Assembly: GCA_001600175.1 (NCBI GenBank)
Contig: BCJC01000002.1
Location: forward strand, 496,001 to 560,000
Length of the DNA: 64,000 nt
From: Erythrobasidium yunnanense
Taxonomy: Eukaryota > Basidiomycota > Cystobasidiomycetes > Erythrobasidiales > Erythrobasidiaceae
Direction: 5' to 3'
The notes beneath the pieces are model-generated. The model searched no databases, was not told the DNA's origin, and was given only the letters and a program-made list of their open reading frames with translations. Positions 1 to 11,450 of this stretch are shown one piece after another; within the stretch, counting starts at the first letter, position 1, and every line of letters begins with the position of its first letter. Made by a program: the position numbers and the translations under genes.

Positions 1-2
1 AG

Positions 3-98
3 CTCTTTGTGCGGAACAAGCAGAAGCTGCTGAATCGCAGGCAAAACGATCTTCTTCCGGCGCCGATGCTGGCGCTGAGAGAGGAGGCCGAGGAGTAA
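3..98 (+). CDS. 3' end of an unidentified gene (partial)
   Basis: An open frame runs from the left edge of the window to a TAA at 96-98. It gives a charged C-terminal tail of about 31 residues ending in acidic residues. The 5' part lies outside the window, so the family cannot be named. The assignment rests only on the open frame and on the stop being followed by sequence with no continuing coding signal. Confidence 0.4.
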   Translation, partial: LFVRNKQKLLNRRQNDLLPAPMLALREEAEE

Positions 99-622
99 TG
101 CGAGTGATCTAATTTACAAGCCATGTTAGTTTACTATATGAGCGCTTTGAGCTGGTCTAGCCAACGCACTTGCCAGAGCCAGTCAGATCGCGCAGTATAA
201 GACTCGGGTCCTTGTTAGTCTTCGCATGTACATTATCCGAAGGTATGAGAGCTTTCAGCAGCGCTTCTTGCGATGCAGTCGGAGTCTTGACATGAGGAAA
301 GGATCGCTGAAGAGCGTTGAGCAAGATAGGAGGCAGGCCAAGATCCTAAGGGTGGAAGGTAGATCAATGAAGTGCTTTCGGATGTGTCGTTCAAGCTGAC
401 AGCGAAGGTGCGCGAAGAGGTTGCATAAAATCTTGCGATAGCCGAACGAGTACGTAGGGTTCTAGCTTGGGATAGACACTGCTTGCAGCATGATAACATC
501 AAGGTAAAGGACTGAATGAGCCAGCTCAGACCGAAAACGGAGTAACCTCGCGGTGCAGAAGCAACCGACGCTTTCGACCTGACCGCATCATGTCGCCAAA
601 ATACTGATACAACCGCGTCTAA
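99..622. other. Intergenic region, no gene seen
   Basis: About 520 bp between the stop of the left-edge gene and the start of the nucleotide-sugar transporter. A 90-residue minus-strand open frame is present at 233-502 but has no recognisable domain and no supporting splice context. I see no RNA gene or repeat here. It probably holds the transporter's promoter. Confidence 0.5.
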
Positions 623-1921
623 ATGGGACTACTGGCGTCGAAGAGAGCAAGAGCGCTGGTCCTGCTTACGATTCAGAACGCGACTATCGGCCTACTCACT
701 CGCGCATCACGTCTCGGCGACTCAGAAGATCTCTACCTCCCGTCGTCCGCTGTCCTGTTTGCTGAAGTACGTATGTCGCTATCAAGACTCGATATGAGCT
801 GGTTCTCGAGCGCGAAACACTGCGTTGATCTGACTCCATGCATTTGTTGCAAGTTCATCAAAGCACTCATCAGCTGGAACACTCTTGCTGGCGAACACCG
901 CAAGAGAGCATCTGACAAGAAAGACGATGGTGCGAATACTAGCGTCTGGTTGGCGTCCTACTATCGACCTCTGCAAGAAGCTGTCGGCGTAAGGCGATCA
1001 GAGCTCCTCAAGCTTTCGGTACCCGCACTGCTATATGCTGGACAGAACAATCTCCTCGTACATATTTCCCATCCTAGAGGCTCTTTACTGCTGTTCGCAT
1101 GCTAATCTTGGTTGTGCCTACCCCCTATTTTCCAGTACATCGCGTTATCCAATCTTAGTGCTGCCATCTATCAGGTCACATATCAGCTCAAGATCCTCAC
1201 GACTGCCGTATGCTCGGTACTACTGTTCGGTCGTCGATACTCCTACCTAAAATGGTTCGCGTTATGCATACTTACTGTCGGCGTAGCGATCGTACAGCTG
1301 CCGACAAGCGACGCTGAGAAGAGTGGAGAGAGCTCCCATGGTGGGCATAACCAGCTGCTCGGCCTGACTAGCATATTCGTGGCCTGTATATCAAGCGCTT
1401 TTGCAGGCTGCTACTTCGAGTAAGCAGCGATAAAGCACCTACGTTCGCTTACTGATATATTGCTTCTTAGAGCCATTCTCAAGCCATCGAAGCAATCAAA
1501 AAAGCTTCCTCCGGCTAGTCTAGCCATGCAAAACTTCCAGCTGGCTTTGGTCTCCATTCCTTTCAGCTTGATAGGGATGTGTCTATCACAGTACGATAGG
1601 GAAAGGATCCTTAGCCAAGGCCTGCTGCATGGCTATACCCCCTTGGCGGTGCTGGTCGTACTGAACCAAGCTGTCGGAGGGCTTCTGATCGCCAGAGTCG
1701 TCAAGGAGGCAGATAGTGTGAGCAAAGGCTTTGCGACGAGCTTTGCAGTGATATGTGAGTGAGCGCGAGTAGCCATCTGAAGATTCTTGTTGACCTGAAT
1801 CGATTCCGTAGTGAGCACGATGATCTCGTCTGCCATGACGCATAGCCTGCCCAGCACGCAGTTCTTAGCCGGAGCGTCATTCGTTGTAGTAGCAACGTCG
1901 TTATTTGCAGCTGTAGATTAG
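623..1921 (+). CDS. UDP-galactose-type nucleotide-sugar transporter (SLC35A family)
   Basis: Five exons: 623-766, 854-1057, 1136-1419, 1471-1754, 1812-1921; phases close to a 341-residue protein. It is a multi-spanning membrane protein of the SLC35A family, which exchanges nucleotide sugars for UMP across the Golgi membrane for glycosylation. Diagnostic stretches are the LLKLSVPALLYAGQNNLL-type segment at the exon 2 end, YIALSNLSAAIYQVTYQLKI at the exon 3 start, and the late segment ending in KGFATSF. These match UDP-galactose/UDP-GlcNAc transporters such as S. pombe Gms1. The substrate within the family cannot be fixed from sequence. The ATG at 623 starts directly in the first transmembrane region, so the N-terminus is short. 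It lies about 107 bp upstream of the prefoldin gene on the same strand. Confidence 0.85.
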
Positions 1922-2028
1922 ACATCGGCTTTGCCTCTTGCCGAAGCAGTACCAATTCTTTCCAACAATGGATGGCGTTCGCATGCTGTGAGGAAAAGAG
2001 CAAACAGCTCAACGAATGAAGCTTAGTA

Positions 2029-2548
2029 ATGAGTCGCAGGAATTCGAAGGAAGAAGAGGCAGATGTCGAAGTGCAGCTGGACGACCAAGAACGCATTAAT
2101 GCCTTCAGCACGCTGAATCACCGCTTGAACGATGTTGAAGAGCAGTTGCAGGCGAAGAAGGTGTGCAGCAGTCCCTTTATCGTACTTAAGAAACCAATCT
2201 AATTGCAAGAATCGTCGACCGCAGGACGAGAAGGAGCAGCTGGAAGATCTGAACATGGAGCTCGAGCTAGCCGACGAAGACGAGCCTATTCTCTACAAGA
2301 TAGCAGCATCGTTCTACCATCTTAAACCTGAAGAAGCGAGCGAGCGCGTAGCAAAAAGCATTGAAGAGCTCGACGCATCCATCGAAGCGCTCGAAGGGTC
2401 AGCAGCAGAGTACAAGGACAAGATGGATGAGCTCAAGAGCACGCTGTATGCAAAGTTTGGAGGTACGCGAACAACCTTTGGTGTTGCATTTCGATCCATG
2501 AACTGACCTTTGCGAGTTCCAGGCGCTATCAATCTCGAGCGGGATTGA
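2029..2548 (+). CDS. GIM3: Prefoldin subunit 4 (beta type)
   Basis: Three exons: 2029-2160, 2210-2462, 2523-2548; 136 residues, the usual size for the subunit. Prefoldin is a cytosolic hexameric chaperone that passes nascent actin and tubulin to the chaperonin CCT. The protein has the beta-prefoldin layout of two coiled-coil helices flanking a short hairpin. The family signature is the acidic stretch LELADEDEPILYKIAASFYH before the second helix. An N-terminal V-Q-L-x-D-Q-E-R-I-N-x-F-x-x-L motif is also typical of subunit 4. The third exon encodes only the last eight or nine residues. Confidence 0.9.
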
Positions 2549-2689
2549 GCATACATCTATGTTTTACTGCATGTCGTTATACCATTACTTTCAATACCAC
2601 ACAAAGTAGTTCACAAAATGCGCAACTCAGACCCGTCGCGGTTGCCTTTGCTCCGCTTCGTTAACACAGCCCAGAATCGACGTAAAACA

Positions 2690-3341
2690 ATGTGTAGGCC
2701 GTCAGTAACTGGCTCGAAATGAACGTATTGTTGACCATTACTATCAGCCCAAGCAGTACCATCCCTCGAAGGCCAGCTACCAGATCAGCAGAGCGCGCTG
2801 GCTGAGGAGCTGAGCAGAGGTCAGGTCGACGAGAATCCACTGTCGCCTGTCGACGAAGCAAAGGACAAGCTGGGCAAGCTCCTCAATGCACGACCTAAAG
2901 AACAGGATCTAGTCGAAGTGGGTGCCTGCATACCCGGAACTTAGGGGTAGGTGCGCGTCACTGATGTTTGGTATTACGACGAGCAGAAGAATATCATGAA
3001 GGGTAAGCTATATCGTATGCTTGTAGACACACGCTGACGTTGTCGCCAGACTCCAAGGTCGCACCATCGCTGCAGGCAGCTCAGACCGAACTTCAGAGAC
3101 AGCAGCTTGGCGTGAGTTACAAACACTCGGTTCGAGGATATAGTTGACACTGTTCTGCAGGACAAGCTCGGACACGCACTCGAACACCGCCCGCAGCCAG
3201 AGGAGCTCGTCCAGAAGTCGATTCTTACTAGTACGTGTCGGTTACGGACAGCGAGCCCCGCTGACATATATTGCAGAGGATGAGGCTCCAGACACAGGCG
3301 TACAGTCAGCTGGAAACGTCAATCCTCCCTCTATCTCCTAG
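2690..3341 (+). CDS. Small protein with two RPEL repeats
   Basis: Six exons, several very short: 2690-2693, 2748-2917, 2987-3002, 3050-3111, 3161-3230, 3277-3341; phases close to 128 residues. Two RPEL motifs are visible: KLGKLLNARPKEQDLVEKN near residues 46-64 and KLGHALEHRPQPEELVQKS near 85-103. RPEL repeats bind monomeric actin in MRTF and Phactr proteins, and small fungal RPEL proteins are known; the function here is unproven. Exon 1 would hold only the ATG plus one base. An in-frame ATG at 2618 could give a 24-residue longer N-terminus without changing the rest. The first RPEL motif is rebuilt exactly across the 16-nt third exon, which supports the splice model. Confidence 0.75.
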
Positions 3342-3978
3342 CTTCCGTGTCTTTTTCTTCCTTTCACGCTACATACACGACATATAATGTCTCTATGCTC
3401 AGTTTCAAATGGTACTTCTACCTTCAGGCATGTGTGACTGTACGTCTGCGCGCGCTGGCATCTGGACGTCCCGGACCGAGCTATCTTCCAGGCCAGCAGG
3501 TTTATGATCAGCAAGACCATCCGTAGTACTGCATGACCGTCCTTCTGTGACCTCATTCCTCAATGTCATGGAAGTGGAAGTTGGAAGATACAATTCTTCC
3601 AGCAAACGTGGAAGAAATACTGACTATAAATTTGCCCTCCTTCGCTCACGCTTCTCTTTCCTTCTTCCTTTCTCATAATACTGATTTCACTAATCTGATC
3701 CTGACTTCAACTCTACACCTCACCTCTAATCCAATCTATCACTCAACTATACATCTCGCCTGTCATGCATTCTACCATTCAACTATAAACCTCGCCTCTC
3801 ACGCACAATACTTTTAGCCTGGAGTAACTTACATCGCATTTCGGCTAGCTCGTTACAGTCAATACTTAAGGGCGTCACGATTCTCCCTGACCGCTCGAAC
3901 CAACTCAGCTGTCGCTACCTCCTGAGGCTGAGGCTGAGATTGCTCGCAGGCGGAATTCATGGACCCATACAAGCAATA
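3342..3978. other. Pyrimidine-rich intergenic region
   Basis: About 640 bp without a convincing gene. From roughly 3600 to 3830 the plus strand is strongly C/T-rich and includes a tandem repeat, listed separately. Such pyrimidine tracts are common in fungal promoters, so this may be the promoter of the decayed gene that follows. Confidence 0.5.
3738..3809 (+). repeat. Two-copy 36-bp tandem repeat
   Basis: Two adjacent imperfect 36-bp units, starting at 3738 and 3774, share the cores CTCAACTATACATCTCGCC and TTCAACTATAAACCTCGCC. It lies in the pyrimidine-rich region ahead of the putative decayed gene. Confidence 0.7.
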
Positions 3979-5526
3979 ATGCTGAGCAGCAACGGCACGG
4001 TCGCGAACTTGACCGCTAGGCTAGTTCCAGATGCAAATGCCGTAGGGAAAGACAAGGGGGCTCTGCAGCTTCAAGGTGCGCAAAGTTGCGTCGATGTGCG
4101 AGAACTTGCCCAACAAATCGCGCTGGCAGATCGGATCCCGACCCCTAATGGCCTCATGTACATGAAGAGGCGTCTCCCTGTCTCTCATCCAAATGCGGTA
4201 TATCCCAGAACACATCACACTGGAGGGATATACCCTATTCAGAAGGCGCCGCTGGTGAATCCAGAATTCTTCGAGGAGAGAACAGTGATCTCGATTGATT
4301 CAGGTCAGAGGAACCACGGTACAGCTGCGACAGAAAGGTTTCGACACTTCGATGCTCTACAGCAATGCAGACAAGAACCGCCGTCGCAACATAATTATCT
4401 CTCGCATATCTACTCTACATAGTGTTACGTTTGAATTTCCGACATCAACGAGGATGATTCGCGGGCAAGCCAAAGGTGGATCTAAGCGCCCATTAAGCGA
4501 GCGAATACAAGAGGAAACATTGTCAGCCTACCTCAACCAACGACATTCCATGTTCAAGGGTCAGAGATTCCGAGGCAAGGAGAGTACCTATGTACTTTCT
4601 CACAGCGAAGCGGTAGATTGGCTACGTGCAAATGCTAAGGGCGCAAGCGTCACGCCCTCTGTCATGATCCCAATCGTGTGGAATTTCGATCACGCTAAGA
4701 ACTGTACTTGGTATCCTGCAAGATATCGTCATGTCTGCAATCAGAAAGTCGGCACTCTGTGGGACCTGGAGAAAGGTCAAGCCATCTTCAGTGATCTCAG
4801 CGGAGCATGACCCAGAATAACGTCCTGCTCTCGACGCGACTGTCCGTCTCACAGCTCTCTTACTCCGAACGCATGACGAGATTCAGCCCACAAGGCGATG
4901 TGATACAGACATGGACAAGTACTGAAGAAGATCCTCTACTGCAAGTCCTTCTTCGCAGCGACATGACGACGTCTGTAGTTGGCAGCGAGAAAGCGCTCAC
5001 TGCAAAGCTTGCGCCAGCAGAGACTATCGATCCTTGGCCTTCGCTGTACCGCAAGAGACGGATTCGGGGGCATAGATTAGATCGGTGTAAGCAGCAAGAT
5101 AGATAAATTCAAGACGGTGCGTAACAAGACAATTACGACAGCAGCGAAGTATCTTGAAGATGTGCGCCAGTCAGCATCATCCTTTATCACTGCAAGCAAA
5201 GAAGCAAGTCGGAGCTGGAGACAAAGCGCGATGAAGTGTCAACAGCGGCAAAGAAGGGCCTTCAAGATGTTCGGACCAAGTTCGACGAGGTTTCAAATGC
5301 TGCTTCTAGCTTGGTCACTTCATCAAGTACTCTAGTAAAATCTCTGAAAGACGCGCCCGAATTTCATACTTCCGCAAGGGAAGAGGCCGTACAATACAAG
5401 GTGCAACAGGACGATGCAACCGAGAAGATGGAGAAGCATTCCAAAAATGTGCCTGCTTATCTAGTCCGCATCGCTTTTCCCAAATCTCTCGCTCAAGCGA
5501 GTATATTACTCCCATACAAAACCTAG
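3979..5526 (+). pseudogene. Probable decayed or unresolved gene, family unknown
   Basis: A chain of plus-strand open frames (3979-4422, about 4300-4810, 4807-5106, about 5117-5526) runs in one direction but switches frame without good splice sites between segments. The first segment ends with VISIDSGQRNHGTAA. The second is basic and includes RFRGKESTYVLSHSEAVDWL. The last, read across two frames, is an amphipathic alanine/valine/lysine-rich stretch that looks coiled-coil. I do not recognise a family. ISIDSGQRN is faintly like the first RuvC motif (IDPGxRN) of TnpB/Fanzor nucleases, but nothing else supports that. It could be one broken gene, or two, or a real gene with introns I failed to place. 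Confidence 0.35.
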
Positions 5527-5557
5527 CCTCGGCTGCGTGAACTTTTCCGACGGCCAT

Positions 5558-6841
5558 CTATGCAGTCTGTGTAGCGTACACGTAGTCATGTTGTGGAGTG
5601 CTGGAGCTCACAATCCGTGTTGGATTGCGGCGATCAGCTGCTATTGCCTCGCTTTTGGAGATTCCCATAGCACCCGGAGCATCGTCTATAACGGTGGCTC
5701 TTCTGACATCCCGAGCGTGAACTTGCGTCTCGAACAAGGTGGCACGGTGCATAGACTGTCGGTTGTCCCACCTGAAGTCAGAATCATCAGCCAAAGGAAC
5801 CTCTACACAAGATGGCTAGATCAACGTACCAGACCAGATCGCCTGCATTCTGCCACTCGAGCTCGAATGTATATTCCGGCTTGGCACAATGCTCGATCAA
5901 TTCCCAGATGAGCTTCTGGCTTTCGGACTCGGACATTCCCATTATGCGCTTAGCATGCGCAGCCAGGTAGAGGAGCTTGCGGCCGTCCGGTCCAGTCTGT
6001 ACTAGTTTCTGGTAAGCAGGAGGTTTGCTAGCGGCTTCCTCGGGAGTAGGTGTCTTGAAGAATTCCGGAGAGCCCAGCTTGCGCGAGTGCCAAAGGCTGG
6101 CGAGTCCAAGATGTCAGCTGACTTGCGAGGAATTGGAAGACGATTAAGACTTACTCATGCTCCACGATCAGGTCTTCGAGAAACGCCTTCTTGTCTTCTG
6201 ACAGTGCCTCGTACGCTCGTCTAGTATCTGCGAAGCCCGTATTGGCTGTTCCAGGCATCGCGCCTTTGTGACAGCACAGCAGCGAGTACTTGGCTCGAGG
6301 AGAGGCGTAGGAACTGTCGGTGTGCCAGAGAGCATTGCCTAAAGCATGGTGCCAGCGGCGCTGAAGAGAGTATTAGCTATATATTGCGCCTGCAACGAGG
6401 AAGCTGATACTCACGCTGCCTTTCTTGACGAGCGAGCCGTCCGGCTCAATGCTGAAACAGAAGCCATTCAGCTTGGTGTATGGCGACTATTTGATGATGT
6501 TGGACCTCACTTGCTGACGTCGAAGAGGAAAGGCGTTCCTAAGCGGGTCGAGTTTGTGAAGAATGGGTTCTGCTCAAGAGCCGATCCCAGCTGACTTGCA
6601 AACGCTACATGCTTGTCGTTGTCCAGTGCAGTCTTCCTATATATTGTAACCACATATCGATCCTGTAGTTCTACGAGCTATTTCGTCACAATAAGCAGGT
6701 TTCAAAGGCGGACACAGCGGAGAGCCTTACTTCATTGATGATAGACTGTGGTACAGGCTTGCTGAAGTCGACTCCTTCTATCTCTGCTCCGAAGTCGTTA
6801 GGAAACGGCTTGACCAGAAGGCCTTCCTCTGTTCGATGCAT
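5558..6841 (-). CDS. TauD/TfdA-family Fe(II)/2-oxoglutarate dioxygenase (copy 1)
   Basis: Six exons on the minus strand: 6841-6731, 6677-6511, 6451-6415, 6360-6155, 6096-5830, 5771-5558; 333 residues, phases close. Members hydroxylate small acids (taurine, 2,4-D, sulfonates and others) using Fe(II), oxygen and 2-oxoglutarate. The iron triad is visible: HTD in NALWHTDSSY (His about 118, Asp 120) and a distal His in NRQSMHRAT (about 270), followed by an arginine-rich stretch expected to bind 2-oxoglutarate. The N-terminus has the family opening NDFGAEIEGVDFSKPV. The start at 6841 gives this opening directly. It is transcribed divergently from the DapA-like lyase over about 280 bp, suggesting co-regulation. 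Substrate unknown. Confidence 0.88.
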
Positions 6842-7119
6842 GACGGATAGATGGGATGAGGCGGGAAAGCTAGAGGCAGTGATGAAGGATATGGGTAGAG
6901 GAGGTCTTTAGGGGGATTCGGACCATCGTCTCAGAGGGAATGGTTCTTATCAGTTCCTTCCTTGGACGTTTCGGCCCTTCCGAACATGATCCCTTCCTCG
7001 TGAAGGAGGCCAGACAGCCAGTAGATCATCAGTGGGTCATTGAACTCATTCTAATCTAAAAGGTCTAAACTTCAGACCCTCCTTAACAGACAGCCCAACG
7101 ATCCTCCCAGTTTTCCAGG
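6842..7119. promoter_or_regulatory. Bidirectional promoter of dioxygenase 1 and lyase 1
   Basis: 278 bp between the divergent starts of the dioxygenase (minus) and the DapA-like lyase (plus). It contains TTCGG and CCGAA words that also recur in the promoter between dioxygenase 2 and dihydropyrimidinase, but these are too short to claim a regulator site. No clear TATA box. Confidence 0.5.
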
Positions 7120-8632
7120 ATGACTGCCATGAACGGGACATCCAGAACGCTCGAACGAGGCGTCTATTGCGCGCTCCCATGTTTCTTCAAGGACGATACA
7201 GAGGATCTTGGTGTGCTATGAGTCTTGGGAGCGAAGGCAATTCGAAAGCTGAAGTCGGTGATTTGCAGACCTCGATGCTTTCGTCAAACATGCAGTTTGT
7301 CAGTAGTTTAGGTATTCCAGACAAACATATCCTTAAGCTAATCCCTTCATCTCACCTGCACTTCCACCTATCTGCATTCGAATATCTTCCTCTCCGGCCC
7401 TGCAGACATCGCGAAAGCCGGATGCTACCCTGTCATCTCAGGGTCCATGGGAGAAGCAAGTCATCTAGTACGTCGGCGACAGACATCCCAGAAAGCGTGT
7501 ATGCTGAAGTTGTTCGATAGAACTCCGAGGAGCGCTGCAGCTTGATCAGTGCTACTAGGAAAGGTCTAGACCAAGCAGGATTGCAGCACATCGGCTTGCT
7601 TGTGGGTGCAGGTGCACCGAGTACACGCAGAACGATCGAACTAGTACGGGAAGCAGCAAGGTGCGAAAGGCCCCCCAGATCAGCTTGACGTTTCCTGATC
7701 AGAAGTGATTCGACAGAAGCGGCGCAGACCAAGCTATGGTTATCTTAGATGGATACTATGCTGGCTTACTCAAGGCCAATCCACAAGCGATCGAAGACCA
7801 CTATATAGCGGTGGCCGAAGCTTCCCCCATACCTGTGTAAGCTGTCTGTCTCGCGCTACTTTCCTCACTTAACCTGACATGTCTACATCTCAGCATGATC
7901 TACAACTTTCCAGCGGTTTCTGGCGGCATTGATCTCGATGATCGACTATTGGCTAGCATCGCTGCGAAAGCTCCAAATACGTGCGGTGTCAAGCTTACAT
8001 GTGCAAAAGTTGGCAAAATGACAAGACTAGCAGCCGCTACGCAATCCTCACAATTCCAGAAGCAGCATCCTAGAACGAATGAGAATGCACCGTAGGCCCT
8101 GACCAATCTCCGCTATTTGGGTATGGGGATGTCTGACAGCCTTCACCCCTAGTTTCCTCCTCCTTGCAGGGCAGATTGACATTCTACTGGCTGGCATCCC
8201 TGTAGGAAGCGGCGGCGCCATTGGAGGTATTCCAAATTTCGCGCCAGTGAGCAGTTTCTTGGTGTACCAGGCTCACAGACTACTGAAGTGCCGTTATACA
8301 GCTTGCTTGCTCGAAGCTGTGGCAGCTTTCGCAGCAGGAACTTACAGGCGAAAATCTACTGGAGGTGAACAAGCTACAAGCAGTAATCGCTCGAGCGGAT
8401 GGAGTTGCATCCAAAGCAGGCGTACGTCGGACTCATCCCATGATCAGCGCACGACATTGACCATGGCTTCTTACAGATTCCTGGCATGAAATATCTGCTG
8501 TCTGAGTTGTTTGGCTACGGCCCGGCCTGCCGCAGACCTTTACCTACCTTGTCAAAACAAGCTGGGCAAGAGTTTATTGCAGAACTTGCAGAAATACTCG
8601 AGTTGGAGAAAGAACTCAGGTCCGCACTCTAG
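7120..8632 (+). CDS. DapA-family (dihydrodipicolinate synthase-like) lyase, copy 1
   Basis: Nine exons: 7120-7210, 7269-7298, 7406-7467, 7521-7660, 7717-7836, 7894-8091, 8153-8246, 8302-8421, 8477-8632; 336 residues, phases close. This is the class I aldolase TIM-barrel family that includes dihydrodipicolinate synthase, N-acetylneuraminate lyase and 4-hydroxy-2-oxoglutarate aldolase. Visible family points are ISGSMGEASHLNSEE, GAGAPSTRRTIEL, the tyrosine in MIYNFPAVSGGIDLD, and the Schiff-base lysine in NTCGVKLTC. Fungal relatives usually act as retro-aldolases on keto-acid intermediates; the substrate here is unknown. A second copy lies at 30.0-31.4 kb, and five intron positions and phases are the same in both. 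Confidence 0.85.
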
Positions 8633-9101
8633 GTGTTCACCGCAAGATGACTTGCTTTGCAGCATTAGATGATCAAAGCCTAGATACATCGTTATGTCGA
8701 GAGATACAACGTACAAGAGGCCGGATTTTTGTTTCTTTCCTTCGGCCTCCTGACCCTTGCCTTCGACCTATTTCGACTCAGCCCAGTCCTTCGCCCACCA
8801 TCGGGTTCTTGCGGCGTGTTCTATTCAGTCATTTCCTAGAAGCACTCGGCTGAAGCGCGAGATGGCCTTCAGTCCCATAAAACTTTAACCGCTTTGCCGC
8901 CCTGCCGGAAAGTCTGGGGAAGTTGGCTGATAAGGCCTGATGAGAAGCCTGAGGAAGCGTGCCTTGACATGATAACGAGCAGGATCTGTTCGGTCAATAC
9001 CGACATCTTCATCTCTCAAAAGGAATGAAGCAACCACAGACTCCCCTTGAACTCCGACATCTCTCTCAGGATCCTACCCTCCTCCATCCCCCTCCTTGAC
9101 C
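8633..9101. other. Intergenic region, promoter of the MFS permease
   Basis: About 470 bp between the lyase stop and the permease ATG. A 68-residue open frame at 8647-8853 has no recognisable features. The last 60 bp are C/T-rich, as expected close to a fungal start codon. No RNA gene or repeat seen. Confidence 0.5.
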
Positions 9102-11153
9102 ATGTCTGACCACGAAGAGAAGTTTGATGACATCGAAACGTCTGTCCAGAAGGCTCCAGCAGAAGTCTCTGTCCTTCCCCTCGATGCAGATCATGGTGCA
9201 GAGTATGCAGAGTATCTTGCACTCAACAAGCGCTTCGAAGCAGATCCCAAGGCATACAAGAAGATGATCCGCAAGCGTGCGTACACGCACTTGTGCATAT
9301 CTCTCTTTGACAGTCTACTGAGATTACTTCGCGACCCTCAGTCGATGCAAGAGTGGTGATCTTCCTATGGATGCTGTACTTGATGAATGCCCTAGATAGT
9401 AAGGACACGTACGCTGTTCAACTCGAGGTTCTCGCTGAGGTGTAAGTCTGCTCGCAGGAGGCAATGCTGGCAACGTCAAAATTTATTCCTTCCTAGCGGA
9501 TACAAACATGACCAACGCTCAATTCAACATGGGTCTCACCATTTATTCCTGCTTCTATGGAGCGCTAGAAGTTCCCGCCCAACTGATATTGCACAAGCTT
9601 GGACCTCGCAAGTTCTTGTCGACGATCGTGACATGTTGGGGTGTAGTGACTGTCTGTCATATGACTATCACGAGTCACCACCACTTCTATGCTCTGCGAG
9701 CCTTGCTGGGTATCTTCGAAGCCGGAATCTATCAAGGTTCTTTTTATGTCCTTACTAGATGGTTCCTTCCCAGCGAGCTTCAGAAAAGGACTGGCGCCTG
9801 GTACACGGCTACTATGGTGTCTGGAGCTTTTGGAGGACTGTGAGTGTTTATCCTGTAGCTAGTGATCAGCTACTAAAGCAGATTCGCTTGGCAGCCTGGC
9901 CTATGCAGTCGGAGGTCTCCAAGGCCGTCTGGGTTACTCACAATGGCAATACCTTTTCCTCATCGAGGGTCTTTTGAGTTGGTTGCATAAATTCATCAAG
10001 TATCGCGTATGCTGACGCTCATCACAGCAATCGTCGTTGGACTATCTGGCTTCCTGATTTGTCCCGATCTGCCTGGCCGCTTCAAGTCCAGGTTCTTCTC
10101 TGCAGATGAGATGCGATTCTTGGAGCTGCGCGTTGCATACAAAGATGGACCTGCACCTCCCAAGCAGGTGCTTGACAAGTCTTCCATCATCGACGCATTC
10201 AAAGACTGGAAGGTGTATGGTGAGTAGAAGTACTGTTCAAGATCGATGAATGGTACACCTGACTTTTTATGCCTAGTCCACGCTTCTCTCTTGGCCTTTG
10301 GTGGATCTATACCAACATACAGCATCAATTATACGGTAAGCAGGCGTCGAAATGGCATGCTGGCCTGAGTCTGACCTCTTTGTCAGCTTGCTACCATGGT
10401 CAAAGCCCTTGGCTACAGCTCGATTCGTGCTCAGGCCCTTACTGCCCCTCCTTATATCTTCGGCGTCATGATCGTTCTTTTGGCTGCCTGGTATTCCGAC
10501 AAATATGCTAGATCGAAGGCTCTACTGCTTTCTTATCTGATGGGCATGATGTGCGGCATAAAGCACTTTTCTTATGGGACCTTCGCTAATGTCGTGGTTT
10601 CGTAGTGGAATTGTCATCATCTGGCCCTGCCTACACTTCGCCGGTACAGCAGGCGCAAGCTACTTTGCTCTCTTCTTGATTGTCGCAGGCTTCAATGCTC
10701 AGGGTACGTGATCTTGCCGACGAAGCTGTCGTCGCAGAAGCTGACTGGGATTTGGACATTCAGGCCCTGCGGTTGGAGCACTGGCGGCTAACTTCAGGAA
10801 CAGTGGAAAGAGGGCAATCGCTATGGGTATAGTGTAAGCTGGACTTGATGTTGAGGCGAAATTTAGGCTGACACTCGACATTCAGCGGTACAATCGGCCA
10901 GATAATAGGCGGTGTGGGCGGCGCGAACATATTCATTGCAAGCGAAGCTCCAACCTACCCCACTGGATTCGGTATCATCACCGGAAGTGTCATCTTTGGT
11001 GGTGTCGTGCCGATCAGCGTTTATTGGTACTTCCTGGGTCGAACGAACAAGCGAAGGGATGCTATGGATGTAGATCAGATCAACGCAACCTACACTGAGA
11101 AGGAGCTTTCCGAGATGGGCGAGCACAGCCCTCTGTTCAGGTACACCACTTGA
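9102..11153 (+). CDS. MFS permease of the Dal5-like anion:cation symporter family
   Basis: Ten exons: 9102-9276, 9342-9398, 9461-9839, 9895-9968, 10028-10219, 10277-10335, 10387-10550, 10606-10703, 10764-10833, 10886-11153; 511 residues, phases close. The layout is that of the Dal5/Seo1/Tna1 group of plasma-membrane carboxylate and vitamin transporters, with twelve predicted spans. Landmarks are RKLDARVVIFLWMLYLMNAL entering span 1, DTNMTNAQFNMG, the span 4-5 motif LLGIFEAGIYQGSFYVLTRW, the loop CPDLPGR-FKSRFFSADEM, and the C-terminal GQIIGGVGG region. Being next to the lyase and dioxygenase, it may import their substrate. The exon 2-3 junction uses an acceptor GGAG|GC, chosen because it restores the conserved NAGN motif. 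Confidence 0.87.
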
Positions 11154-11450
11154 GCGACTTTGGGATTGACATAGGCGAGAGTGCTGGTTATAGAGTATGT
11201 AGTTGTGTTGTTTATCGAAGTATAATAGATGCGAGTCGGGGAGCAGTGTAGACGTTTTGATAGTCTCTTAGGACCTTGCAACAGTTCAGCGCTACAAGAA
11301 GAATCGCTTGCCCTGCCTAAGCATATATTTTTGATTGCACGGGACAGATCTATATAGCAACGACAATACCAGTACTCAAGGACAATTATTACTGCTGTAC
11401 GGAACAGAAAAAGTGAGGCTGATATGGCTACATGAATGTCTTCGGAGAGA

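Noticed and set aside
4260-4350. TnpB/Fanzor nuclease assignment from ISIDSGQRN
   Set aside because: Only one short motif resembles RuvC-I; no RuvC-II/III, no zinc-finger cysteines and no guide-RNA-like region could be seen.
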